Origin: CAWHNT01 sp963830775
GTDB taxonomy: Bacteria; Pseudomonadota; Alphaproteobacteria; Geminicoccales; Geminicoccaceae
Direction: 5' to 3'
DNA length: 64,000 bases
Assembly: GCA_963830775.1 (NCBI GenBank)
Contig: CAWHNT010000037.1
Span: 248,001 to 312,000 of the forward strand
Numbering within the stretch: position 1 is the stretch's first letter; every line of letters starts with the position of its first letter. Below are positions 44,251 to 52,916 of this stretch, one piece after another. The notes under the pieces are model-generated. The model did no database searches. It was given only the letters and a program-made list of their open reading frames with translations, and had not been told where the DNA came from. The position numbers and the translations under genes are program-made.

Positions 44251-44998
44251 TCAGGTCGGGGCTCCCAGGCTCGTGTGCAGGTGCTGGACCGTGCCGGCAT
44301 CGAGCTTCAGGGTCTGGGCGAGGCGGCGCAGATAGTCCCGTTCGGCTTCGGTATCGACCTCGATCGCCAGCAGCGAGGCACCGTAGACCTGGGCCGCGAG
44401 CTCGGGCGTGCGGGCTTCCTGGGCCAGCGCGTTCACGTCGGGCGGCCGGCGCATCTCGTCGATCATGAAGCCCTTGCTCTCGGCATCCGCCCCGGCCTCG
44501 TCGAGCTTCTCCATGATGCGCTGCATCTCGTTGCCGTCGATCTGCCCGTCGGCCTTGGCGGCCGAGAGCATGGCACGGAGCAGGAGCTGCGCGCTCGCCT
44601 GCTCCTGGGCCGGCGACGGCTCGGGCAAGGGTGGAGGCGTGCCCCAGCCGGTGGACGCCGGTGGCGACGGGCGGGCTCTGGGCAGTGGTGGCGGGCGGCG
44701 TCGAGCCGCCGGCCTGATGCTGCCGGAGCGCGTCGAAGGCGAGCTTGCCGAGCAGTGCCAGCGCCCCGCCGCCGACGGCACCGCGGACGAGATCGCCCCT
44801 GCCCCCGCCCAGCACGGCGCCGGCTAGGGCGCCGATGCCGCCCACGGCAAGCGGGCTGCCCGAGCGGGCCTCGCCCAGCACGCGGTCGACCGTCCCGCCC
44901 AGACCGCCGCCGCCGAGCGCGTGCCCGACCCGCTTCTGCGCGACACTGCCGACGCCTGACTGGAGCAGCGTGCCGAGCAGGCTCTTGGCGTCGATCAT
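44251..44998 (-). pseudogene. TerB-like DUF533 (YebE) family protein, frameshifted
   Basis: The start MIDAKSLLGTLLQSGVGSV and the Gly-rich hydrophobic stretch (GGIGALAGAVLGGGRGDLVRGAVGGGALALL) are in one frame. The TerB-like domain (LLLRAMLSAAKADGQIDGNEMQRIMEKLDEAGAD through LRRLAQTLKLDAGTV) is in another. The switch lies between about 44645 and 44700 in a low-complexity Pro/Ala linker, so its exact base is not determinable. Inner-membrane-associated family of unknown role. The corrected product is about 248 residues. Confidence 0.8.
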
Positions 44999-45194
44999 GG
45001 CTCCGTCCCCGTCTGTTGGCCCCTGACCTGGATGTACGGTGCCGCGGGGGACAGGCAAGCACTGGTGTGCCATCGTCTCCTATGTTAGGTTTCCGACGGA
45101 GTTCTCGGCCCTCGACATCGTTGAAACAGCCGCGGAGCAGTGCCGAAACAAAACTCCGGCACTCTCCGCGGCGACGCTGATGGAGGGTGGGAAA

Positions 45195-46997
45195 ATGGCT
45201 GCCGCGACCGTTCGGCTCACGTTCGGCCTGTTCCTGACGACGGCGCTGGCTGGCTCGGCCATGGCGCCGGCCGGCGGTGCCGATGCCGGCACACCGCCCG
45301 GGATCGCCGAGCTGCTCGATCCGGCGGCGATCGCCCGCCATCTCTGCGGCTCCATGGCCAAGCGGCGCACCGAGGGCTTCAAGCCGGGCGTCCAGCTCGC
45401 CACGGCGCAGGATGCGGCCCTGGCCGCCGCCAAGGCGTCCGATGCCGCCCCGCCGCTGTTCGACAATCTGGGCACCTTGAGCCTGCCGGTGACGACGCGC
45501 AGCGAGACCGCCCAGCGCTATGTCGACCAGGGCCTGCGGCTCGCCTACGGCTTCAACCACCCCGAGGCGGCCCGCGCCTTCCGGGCCGCCCAGGCGGCCG
45601 ATCCGTCCTGTGCCATGTGCTACTGGGGCGAGGCCTATGTGCTGGGCCCCAACATCAACTACCCGATGGTGCCGGACGCGGTGGAGCCGGCGTTTGCCGC
45701 CATCGCCAAGGCGCAGGCCCTGGCCGCCTCGGCCAGCCCCAAGGAGCAGGCGCTGATCCGGGCCTTGGCGAAACGCTATGCGCCGGACCCGGCTGCCGAC
45801 CGCAAGGCGCTGGACGTGGCCTATGCCGACGCGATGACGGAGGTGGCAGGCGAGTTCGGCGACGACGACAATGTCCAGGTCCTGCTCGCGGACGCGCTGA
45901 TGAACCTCTCGCCCTGGGACTACTGGGCGCCGGACGGAGTGGCACCCAAGGGGCGCACGGCCGAGCTCGTCACCGCGCTGGAGACGGTGCTGGAGCGCAG
46001 CCCGGACCATGCCGGGGCGATCCATCTCTACATCCACACGGTCGAGGCCTCGACCACGCCGCAGCGGGCGGAGCCCTATGCCGACCGGCTGGGTGCGCTT
46101 CTCCCCGGTGCCGGCCACCTCGTCCACATGCCGGCGCACATCTACTACCGGGTTGGCCGCTACAAGGACTCGCTGGCTGCCAACATCGAGGCGGTCAAGG
46201 TCGACGAGGACTACCTCGCCTACGCGAAGCCGGGGGACGTCTACCCGCAGATCTACTACCCGCATAACGTCCACTTCGTGCTGGTCTCGGCTCAGATGGG
46301 CGGCGACGGCCGGACGGCGGTCGAGGCCGCGGGCAAGCTCGACGGGCTGATCGGCGAGGCGGTGGCGCGCGAGATCGGTGCGGTGCAGCCGATCAAGCAG
46401 GCCCCCTACTTCGCGCACGCGCAGTTCAGCGACCCGGCGACGGTCCTGGCCCTGCCGCAGCCGTCGGACGAGCTGCCCTTCCTCAAGGCGAGCTGGCACT
46501 ACGCCCGGGCCCTGGCGCAGATCACGCGCGGCGATCTCGCAGCGGCGAAAGCCGAGGCCAAGGCACTGGCCGACCTCTCGGCAAGCGACTTCTCGAAGCT
46601 CACCGCCTGGGCGGTGCCGGCCACGGAGGTGGTCACCATCGCCCGCGAGGTGGCGGACGGCCGCATCGCCCAGGCCGAGGGCCGGCCGGCCCTGGCCATC
46701 GAGGCCTTCCGCCGTGCGGTCGAGATCCAGGACCGGCTGCCCTACATGGAGCCGCCCTACTGGTACTACCCGGTCCGCCAGTCCCTGGCCGCAGCCCAGC
46801 TCGCGGCCGGCCGGACCGACGACGCGATCCAGACCTTCCGCGACAGCCTCGTCCGCACGCCCAACAACGCCTATGCGCTCTACGGGCTGGCGGAGGCGCT
46901 GAAGATGGCGGGCATGAAGGACGCGGCGGACCAGGCCGACGCGAAGTTCAAGGCCGCGTGGGCGGGGCCGGGCACGCCGGATTTGAAGACGCTGTAG
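45195..46997 (+). CDS. Secreted TPR-repeat protein
   Basis: 600 residues. A GGAGGGTGGG site precedes the ATG at 45195; longer in-frame starts are possible (45180, 45039). A signal peptide (about 1-25, LTFGLFLTTALAGSAMAPAGG) is followed by helical tetratricopeptide-like repeats (YVDQGLRLAYGFNHPEAARAFRAAQAADPSCAMCYWG; AIQTFRDSLVRTPNNAYALYGLAEAL). The DPSCAMCYWGEA motif and HLYIHTVEAS / HLVHMPAHIYYRVGRY histidine-rich signatures recur in a conserved but uncharacterised family. Function not known. Confidence 0.75.
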   Translation: MAAATVRLTFGLFLTTALAGSAMAPAGGADAGTPPGIAELLDPAAIARHLCGSMAKRRTEGFKPGVQLATAQDAALAAAKASDAAPPLFDNLGTLSLPVTTRSETAQRYVDQGLRLAYGFNHPEAARAFRAAQAADPSCAMCYWGEAYVLGPNINYPMVPDAVEPAFAAIAKAQALAASASPKEQALIRALAKRYAPDPAADRKALDVAYADAMTEVAGEFGDDDNVQVLLADALMNLSPWDYWAPDGVAPKGRTAELVTALETVLERSPDHAGAIHLYIHTVEASTTPQRAEPYADRLGALLPGAGHLVHMPAHIYYRVGRYKDSLAANIEAVKVDEDYLAYAKPGDVYPQIYYPHNVHFVLVSAQMGGDGRTAVEAAGKLDGLIGEAVAREIGAVQPIKQAPYFAHAQFSDPATVLALPQPSDELPFLKASWHYARALAQITRGDLAAAKAEAKALADLSASDFSKLTAWAVPATEVVTIAREVADGRIAQAEGRPALAIEAFRRAVEIQDRLPYMEPPYWYYPVRQSLAAAQLAAGRTDDAIQTFRDSLVRTPNNAYALYGLAEALKMAGMKDAADQADAKFKAAWAGPGTPDLKTL

Positions 46998-47017
46998 GAG
47001 CGGCTGCAGCGCGCCGG

Positions 47018-47806
47018 CTAGGGCGCTCCGGCCCGAGGGGTGGGCGGCTCGTCGGGGGCGGCGTTCTTCAGCAGGAGCAGGGCCGCGATGGCGCGGGCCT
47101 GCTCGTAGCTCGGCAAGGTGCTGGGGCATGGCCGGGGCACGCGGCGGGTTCGGTGCCCTGCCTTGTCCTGCAACGGCTCGACCGGGGCATCCTCCGGGTC
47201 GGGGTCGTCGGCACCGCACTCCGCAACCGCTTGGGGTGAAACAGCAGGCTCGTCCGCGGCCACGGCCGCATGCACCACCGCATGCTCATGCGCCAGCTCA
47301 CCGCAGAGCCGGTCCTCCACACGCTGCATGGCGCGGAGGTCGGGATCGTCGGACGGGCAGGCAGGACGCGGCGAGGCGCTTTCGGTGCGGAGGGCAGGCA
47401 GCGGGGCGGGTCGGGGCTCGCGCTTGGCCGCGGCGATCACGCCATCGGCAAGCGTGCGGGCCGGGTCCTTGCCCATGCGCTCCTGGAGGAGGATGTAGGT
47501 GGCGACCCGTACGTCACCCAGCGCCGTGGCCTCCATCAGGAGGTGGCGGGCAAGCTGGGTCAGGATGCGGCGCTGCTCCTCCTCGGACATGGCGTGGAGG
47601 GCTCGGTAGCCCTCGGCCAGCGAGGCGAAGTCGGGGTCGGCGAGAAGGCTCTCGACCTCGGCCGCGGGCAAGCCTTCGAGACGGGCTACCTGGGCGGGGG
47701 TGAGGCCCATGGAGAGCTTGTGGCCCATGCGCCTGGACTGGGCCGTGGGTCGGGCGAAGGGGCGGTTCAGGCCCTTGCGGGTGGCGTAGGAGGCGGAGGC
47801 GAGCAT
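47018..47806 (-). CDS. Hypothetical protein
   Basis: 262 residues, unrecognised. The first 130 residues form an acidic helical region (GLTPAQVARLEGLPAAEVESLLADPDFASLAEGYRAL ... EEEQRRILTQLARHLLMEATALGDVRVATYILLQERMGKDPARTLADGV). This loosely resembles helix-turn-helix phage small-terminase-like proteins, a weak similarity. The rest is Pro/Ala-rich and disordered-looking. The IS630 element starts about 55 bases upstream of its start codon. Confidence 0.55.
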   Translation of the reverse strand: MLASASYATRKGLNRPFARPTAQSRRMGHKLSMGLTPAQVARLEGLPAAEVESLLADPDFASLAEGYRALHAMSEEEQRRILTQLARHLLMEATALGDVRVATYILLQERMGKDPARTLADGVIAAAKREPRPAPLPALRTESASPRPACPSDDPDLRAMQRVEDRLCGELAHEHAVVHAAVAADEPAVSPQAVAECGADDPDPEDAPVEPLQDKAGHRTRRVPRPCPSTLPSYEQARAIAALLLLKNAAPDEPPTPRAGAP

Positions 47807-47861
47807 AGCCGTGCTTTAGCGCAAGCGCGGCCATGTTGCAAGGATTTTTGTCCTATATCCT

Positions 47862-49045
47862 GTGGTTCATCCGGCAAGTGAGGCAGCTTTGGGACGAGGG
47901 CGATGCAGGTTGGCGGCGTGCTTGTGGCGACGCCGGCGACCCAGACGAAGGGGTGCCGGTGGGCGTTCCAGTAGGTTGTCGCGCGCGCCACGGCCTGAAC
48001 GATCTCCTCCCAGGTCTCGAAGCGCCGGCCCTTCAGGGCCAGCGAGCGCAACACCTTCCACCACGGCTCGATCAGGTTGAGATAGGCGGCGTACTTAGGC
48101 TGGAAGACGATCTCCCAGCGCGGGTGCGCCAGCATGAACAGCAGCACGTCGGTGGCCCGGTGCGCGCTCAGGTTGTCGAGGATGGCGTAGACCGGCTCGC
48201 TCTCGGCCGGCAGCCAAAACTCGACTTGCTCCAGGAAGGCGACCCAACAGGCGGTGCTGCGGCTGAGGTAAGGTCGGGTAAAAGCCTCGCCGGTGGCGGG
48301 GCGGAACGCACCGAAGATGTAGCCCTTGCCGCGCCGGCCATAATCAATCTCCTGCTTGGCTCGTCCGGCGGTCAGCCCGCTGGTCTCCACCAGGGTTTGG
48401 CCGGGGAAGGTCTTGGCGCTCTTCGGCCCCATCTCATCGAGGCAGAGGACTACGCTGCCTGGAGGCGGGGCAGTGTAGAGGCTCTCGATCCGCCCCTTTT
48501 TTCCGCGAACGCAGGATCGACCCGCTCGCCGAACCACGTCTCGTGCGCCGCCAGCGCAAGCCTTCGTTGAGCAGGATCTCGTCGATGCGGCTGCGCTTGA
48601 TCGCGATCGCTTTGTGCTCGCTCAGGTAGGCCGCGAGCCGGTCCAGCGTCCATGACCCGAACGGCAGGTCCAAGCGCTTGGGATCGGTCAGCGCGGTGGC
48701 GATCACCGTCGCGACCTGCTCGGGCGTATAGGTCGGCGGACGACCGGCGCGGGGCTGGTCCTCCAGCCCGGCTAAGCCTTGAGCGTTGAAGCGCTTGACC
48801 CAGGCGCGCACCGTGTAGGCGGTCAGGTGCAGCGCCGCCGCGATCGCCGGCGCTATCTGATCCTGGCTCGCCTGGCAGACGATGCGCGCCCGCTCGACCT
48901 GCCGCGCCGGGGCAGTGCGCGAATGGGCCAGCTTCTCAACCGCCGTCCGCTCCGCCTCGCTCAGCGCGCGCAGTGGTAGCCGTCGCATCAGGGCTCCTCC
49001 AGCTTGGGACAGCTCTGAAATGGAGCAACTTGCCGGATGAACCAC
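47862..49045 (-). mobile_element. IS630-family insertion sequence
   Basis: Bounded by a perfect 18-base inverted repeat, GTGGTTCATCCGGCAAGT at 47862-47879 and its complement at 49028-49045. TA dinucleotides, the IS630 target, lie a few bases outside on both sides (47856-47857 and 49056-49057), but at unequal distance, so exact ends are uncertain. The enclosed transposase is broken. Confidence 0.85.
47867..48985 (-). pseudogene. IS630-family transposase, multiple frameshifts
   Basis: The helix-turn-helix part (AHSRTAPARQVERARIVCQA ... TAYTVRAWVKRFNAQGLAGLEDQPRAGRPP) starts at MRRLPLRALSEAERTAV. The linker (HETWFGERVDPAFAEKRG) is in a second frame. The DDE catalytic part (VVLCLDEMGPKSAKT, YAILDNLSAHRA, YLNLIEPWWKVL) is in a third. 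The normal basic tail (GRRRRHKHAANLHRP) needs yet another shift near 47945. Shifts lie near 48545, 48500 (close to a T-run) and 47945. All DDE residues are still readable. Confidence 0.85.
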
Positions 49046-49213
49046 TGGCGTCTCATACCTGACTTATCTCAGGAGCTGGAGCAGGTACTCGGTCAAGGAG
49101 TTGACCGATGTCCGCGCTGTCCGAGGCCGCTTCCACGATCCGGAGGAGGCGCTGAGGAAGATCGGGAAGGCGCGACAGCGCCCCTGAGAACCTGAGCGCC
49201 CAGCCGCACGGTC

Positions 49214-49537
49214 TCAGTGCGGCGATACAAGCTTGAGCCCGACGAGGCCTGCTACGATCAGGCCGATGCAGGCAAGTCGCGCCATGCTGATTTCCTCGCC
49301 GAACAGTGCGATCCCAAGGACAGCAGTGCCGAGCGTCCCGACGCCGGTCCAGATCGCGTAGGCGGTGCCCAGCGGCAGCGTCTTGAGAGAAAGCCCGAGC
49401 AGGCCCAGGCTTGCGGCCATGCTGGCCACCGTGAGCACGGTCGGGAGCGGCCGCGTGAAGCCCGCCGTGTACTTCAGGCCCACAGCCCAACCGATTTCGA
49501 GCAGGCCGGCGGAAAACAGGACGATCCAAGCCACCAT
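49214..49537 (-). CDS. gdx: Guanidinium exporter Gdx (SugE, SMR family)
   Basis: 107 residues with four membrane helices. The conserved SugE/Gdx sequence is clear: the proton/substrate-coupling Glu in AGLLEIGWAVGLKYTAGFTR, and LKTLPLGTAYAIWTGVGTLGTAVLGIALFGE. Gdx proteins swap guanidinium for protons across the inner membrane as a dual-topology dimer. A guanidine-II riboswitch sits directly upstream, which makes the guanidinium assignment strong over the generic quaternary-ammonium label. GGAGG is the Shine-Dalgarno, and it lies inside a hairpin that also covers the start codon. Confidence 0.95.
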   Translation of the reverse strand: MVAWIVLFSAGLLEIGWAVGLKYTAGFTRPLPTVLTVASMAASLGLLGLSLKTLPLGTAYAIWTGVGTLGTAVLGIALFGEEISMARLACIGLIVAGLVGLKLVSPH

Positions 49538-49555
49538 AGACCTCCAGGGTCTATG
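49535..49555 (-). promoter_or_regulatory. Hairpin over the gdx ribosome-binding site and start
   Basis: On the transcript, ATAGACC pairs with GGTCTAT. The second arm overlaps the GGAGG site and reaches the AUG. This is a plausible expression platform: it would hide the ribosome site unless guanidine folds the upstream hairpins. The platform role is inference; the pairing is visible. Confidence 0.6.
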
Positions 49556-49607
49556 GCAGGGTCGTCCCTGCCGATGTCGGAGTGCGGGAAAGGTCGTCCT
49601 TACCGCA
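49555..49607 (-). promoter_or_regulatory. Guanidine-II (mini-ykkC) riboswitch
   Basis: Two stem-loops, 49583-49607 and 49555-49572, each carry an ACGA tetraloop closed by G-C pairs (GGACGACC in both). Stems are TGCGG..AAGG / CCTT..CCGCA and a perfect GGCAGGG / CCCTGCC, with a ten-base linker. Paired hairpins with ACGR loops are the defining structure of this riboswitch class, whose ligand is guanidine. It lies directly upstream of the guanidinium exporter gene. Confidence 0.92.
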
Positions 49608-49653
49608 CCAAGCATATTGGTCCGGCCGGCACCGGCTCAAGGTCAAACGGTTA

Positions 49654-50675
49654 CCTGAGTAGCCTGCATCGTCAGCTGGTGACGAGCTGGTGGTAAGGCA
49701 GCGGGGCGGTCCTGACGGCGCTGTGGACGAGGCGCGGGATCAGGCTGGTGAGCTGGAAGCGGCGGTTGAAGCGCCAGGCGAAGCTGGCGAGATAACGGCC
49801 GGCATGCTCGGGGCTGACGTGACGGTACGTGCCGGTGATCGCGGCCTTGACGTTGCCCAGGGTGGTGTTGACCCACTTGAACGGTGACCATTGGGCGGCC
49901 CGTTTGCCGCTGCCGGTGACGATCACGGTGTGCTCCAGCCCGGCCTCGGCCGCGGCGGTCGAGCAGCGCAGCCCATCGGTCACGAGCCGGCTGGTCGAAG
50001 CCAGGTGCTTGGCCACAAGCTTCTTGACCTCCTTCTTGCGGAAGCCCTTGACCGGCAGGAGCTTGATCTTGCGTGGGCGGCGGTCATCACTGGTCGATAC
50101 GGCGGCCACGAAGGGCTGCTTGCCGGCGGCGCCACGGCCCCGCTTCCCCGGCCGATGCCCGCCCAGATAGACGTCATCCATCTCGACCCGGCCATCCAGC
50201 CGCCTCTTGTCCTCGCGCCCGGCCATCACCGCCATGATCTTCTGCTTCATGGCCCAGGCGTTGGTCTGCTTGATCCCGAGCCGGCGCCCGAGCTCGACCG
50301 AGCTGATCCCGTTCTTGGCGGTCGTGATCAGCCACATCGCCAGGAACCAGCTGGTCAGCGGCAGCTTGGTGGCGTGGAAGATGGTGCCGGCGGTGAGCGA
50401 GACTTGATGCCGGCAGGCCCGGCACTGGATCTTCGGCCGCGTGCTCAATCGCGTGCCCTCACAGCCACCGCAGACCGGGCAGACGAAGCCAGCCGGCCAG
50501 CGCAGCTTCTCCACCACCGCCCGGCACTGCTCCTCGGTCCCGTAAGCCTCGCGGAACTGCGCCTCGCTCAAGCCCCGCACCTGCGACGCCAGCTTTCCCG
50601 CCATACCCACCTCCCAGCGAAATCTAACCCGCTGAGCAGATAGAGCAAAGTTGCTGCTTCTCCAGGCTACTCAGG
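49654..50675 (-). mobile_element. IS1595-family insertion sequence
   Basis: Inner ends match as inverted repeats (CCTGAGTAGCCTG at 49654-49666 and its complement at 50663-50675). Flanking octamers AACGGTTA (49646-49653) and AACGGTAA (50676-50683) agree at seven of eight positions, as expected for the 8-bp target duplication of this family. One intact transposase gene is inside. The element looks complete and fairly recent. Confidence 0.9.
49672..50610 (-). CDS. IS1595-family (ISXO2-like) transposase
   Basis: 312 residues. A zinc ribbon (CPVCGGCEGTRLSTRPKIQC, then CRAC) at about 44-69 precedes the ISXO2-like DDE/N domain with EMDDVYLGG, LLPVKGFRKKEVKKL, VTDGLRCSTAA and the FKWVNTTLGNVKAAITGTYRHV region. 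Uninterrupted, so probably active. The start is MGMAGKLASQVRGLSEAQFREAYG with AGGTGGG upstream. Confidence 0.93.
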   Translation of the reverse strand: MGMAGKLASQVRGLSEAQFREAYGTEEQCRAVVEKLRWPAGFVCPVCGGCEGTRLSTRPKIQCRACRHQVSLTAGTIFHATKLPLTSWFLAMWLITTAKNGISSVELGRRLGIKQTNAWAMKQKIMAVMAGREDKRRLDGRVEMDDVYLGGHRPGKRGRGAAGKQPFVAAVSTSDDRRPRKIKLLPVKGFRKKEVKKLVAKHLASTSRLVTDGLRCSTAAAEAGLEHTVIVTGSGKRAAQWSPFKWVNTTLGNVKAAITGTYRHVSPEHAGRYLASFAWRFNRRFQLTSLIPRLVHSAVRTAPLPYHQLVTS

Positions 50676-50771
50676 AACGGTAAAGATACCCAAATAGAGC
50701 TTTTGTCCTACTGATTGCCAAAGCCCATAAACGCCTACCGCCTACGACTTCGCGCCGCTACGCGCTGCGGC

Positions 50772-51891
50772 TCAGGCAGCCTGAGCGAGGATGAGCTCGT
50801 TGACCTCCCTGGCCTTCTCCATGTGGGTGAGGTGGCCGGCGTCGGGGAGGACAGTGACCTTGACCTTGTCGGGCAGGCCCTGGGCGTGGGAAGCGGGCAC
50901 GATGCGGTCCTGGCCGCCCCAGATCACCTGGATCGGCACGCTGGCCTGGCCCAGCCGGTCCTTGAGGACCAGGGCTTGGCGGCCGTTGGCGAAGAGGCCT
51001 TCGCGGAGCTTCTTGAGGGCGGCGTCGACGCCGTCGAGGCGCTTGTACTTGAGGACGTCCTCGATCATGTCGCCGGTCACGAGCGAGGGGTCGGCCACCA
51101 GCATCTGGAGGACCGGCTCCATCTTCTTGCGGCGGTTCGCGTCGATGAAGCCGTTGATGTACTCCATCGAGATGTCGGGGCCGAGGCCGGCGGGGCAGAT
51201 CAGGGTGGCCGAGGCTACCTGGCTCGGGCTTTCTAGGGCCAGGTGGAGGGCCACGGCGGCGCCCATGGAGTGGCCGACCAGGTGGGCGCGGTCGGCGCTC
51301 ATGGCCTTGATGAAGTCGAGCACGGCGCGGCCGAGCTCGGGCACGGTGCCGTCGCCCACGTCCTTGCTGGAGCCGCCGTGGCCCGGCAGGTCGAGGGCGT
51401 AGGTGGTGTGCTTCTCGGCCAGGGCCGGCTGGTTGAAGAGCCAGTTGTTGAGGTCGCCGCCATAGCCGTGGAGGAAGACCACCGGCACGCCGGCGCCATC
51501 GCCCACCTTGAGGTAGCGCAGGCGGCGGCCGCCGACCTCGACCGTCTCGGGCTCGGGGCCCTTGGCGGTCGCCATGGCGGCGAGCTGCTCCTTGAACTTC
51601 TCCTGGAACTCGGCGACGAAGGCGTCGATCTCGGCGTCCTGGACGGCGTCGTCGGCGACGACCCCCAGGAGAGCGCCCACCGGCACGTTCTCGCCGGCAT
51701 CGACCAGCCGCCGGCGCAGCTTGCCGGCGGCCGGGCTCTCGAAGACGTTGGCGATCTTCGAGGTCTCGATGTCCATGATCTCCTGGCCCTTGGCGAGCGT
51801 GTCGCCCATCGTTCACGTGCCAGGCGGCGACCATCCCCTCCTGCATCGCCAGGCCCCATTTGGGCATGACGATGGTCTGGATGTCGGCCAT
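50772..51891 (-). CDS. acoC: Acetoin-dehydrogenase-type E2: lipoyl domain fused to alpha/beta hydrolase (frameshifted)
   Basis: The N-terminus (IQTIVMPKWGLAMQEGMVAAWHV) is in one frame. From 51808 a second frame continues GDTLAKGQEIMDIETSKIANVFESPA, the lipoyl domain with its modified Lys in ETSK. The remainder is an alpha/beta hydrolase with nucleophile GHSMGAA, acid GGQDRIVP and His AGHLTHM, instead of a standard acyltransferase domain. This is the AcoC-type architecture. Removing one base at 51808 joins them into about 372 residues. It is last in the E1alpha-E1beta-E2 operon. Confidence 0.85.
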
Positions 51892-51892
51892 G

Positions 51893-52906
51893 TCAGTGCG
51901 CCTTCCCCATCACCGCACGCACCGCGGCCTCGATCTTGGCCGGGCTCGGGATGTAGAGGTCCTCGAGGGCGGCCGAGAACGGCACCGGGCAGTGCGGGGC
52001 CGTCACCATCCGCACCGGCGCCTTCAGCTTGTCGAAGGCCTCCTGGGCGATGAGAGCGGTGACGTCGGTCGCCATGCTGCAGCGGGGGTGGGCCTCGTCG
52101 ACCACCACGACCCGGCCGGTCTCGGCCGCGGTCTCGAGGATGGTCTCGGTGTCGAGCGGGGAGGTGGTGCGCGGGTCGACCACCGTGCAGGTGATGCCCT
52201 CCTTCGAGAGCTTGTCGGCCACGGCGTTGGCGTAGTTCACCATCCGGCCGAAGGCGATGATGGTGACGTCCTCGCCCTCGCGGGTGACGTTGGCCTCGCC
52301 GAAGGGGATCGAGTAGGCCTCGTCGGGGACGTCGACCTCCTCGTCGTACATGGCCTTGTGCTCGAAGAAGATCACCGGGTCGTCGTCGCGGATCGACTGG
52401 ATCAGCAGGCCCTTGGCCTCATAGGCGTTGGAGGGCAGCGCCACCTTCAGGCCGGGGATGTGGGTGAAGACGTTGTAGAGGCACTGGCTGTGCTGCGAGG
52501 CGGCGCGGAAGCCGGCGCCGTACATGGTGCGGACGACCATGGGCGTGATCGCCTTGCCGCCGAACATGTACTTGAACTTGGCGGCCTGGTTGAAGATCTG
52601 GTCGAAGCACACGCCGAAGAAGTCGACGAACATGAGCTCGGCCACGGGCCGCAAGCCCGCGGCGGCGGCACCGGCGGCGGCACCGATGAACGCACTCTCG
52701 GTGATCGGCGTGTCCAGGATCCGGTCGCGGCCGAACTCGGCCAGGAGGCCCTTGGTGACGCCGAGCGGGCCGCCCCAGGCGTCCTGCTCGCCGGGGGCAC
52801 CGAGGCCGCCCGCGATGTCCTCGCCCAGGAGGATGACCCGCGGGTCGCGCTGCATCTCCTGCCGGAGCGCCTCGTTGATCGCCTGACGGTAGCTCTTCTT
52901 GGGCAT
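51893..52906 (-). CDS. acoB: 2-oxoacid/acetoin dehydrogenase E1 component, beta subunit
   Basis: 337 residues of the transketolase-like E1-beta family: YRQAINEALRQEMQRDPRVILLGEDIA, DTPITESAFIGAAAGAAAAGLRPVAELMFVDF, GAGFRAASQHSQ and VVDPRTTSPLD. It pairs with the alpha subunit encoded just upstream to form the thiamine-diphosphate enzyme. The start at MPKKSYRQAIN (52906) is used; a longer in-frame start would overlap the alpha gene. The final gene of the operon is the E2. The acetoin assignment rests mainly on that unusual E2. Confidence 0.88.
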   Translation of the reverse strand: MPKKSYRQAINEALRQEMQRDPRVILLGEDIAGGLGAPGEQDAWGGPLGVTKGLLAEFGRDRILDTPITESAFIGAAAGAAAAGLRPVAELMFVDFFGVCFDQIFNQAAKFKYMFGGKAITPMVVRTMYGAGFRAASQHSQCLYNVFTHIPGLKVALPSNAYEAKGLLIQSIRDDDPVIFFEHKAMYDEEVDVPDEAYSIPFGEANVTREGEDVTIIAFGRMVNYANAVADKLSKEGITCTVVDPRTTSPLDTETILETAAETGRVVVVDEAHPRCSMATDVTALIAQEAFDKLKAPVRMVTAPHCPVPFSAALEDLYIPSPAKIEAAVRAVMGKAH

Positions 52907-52916
52907 CGTCGGTCTC

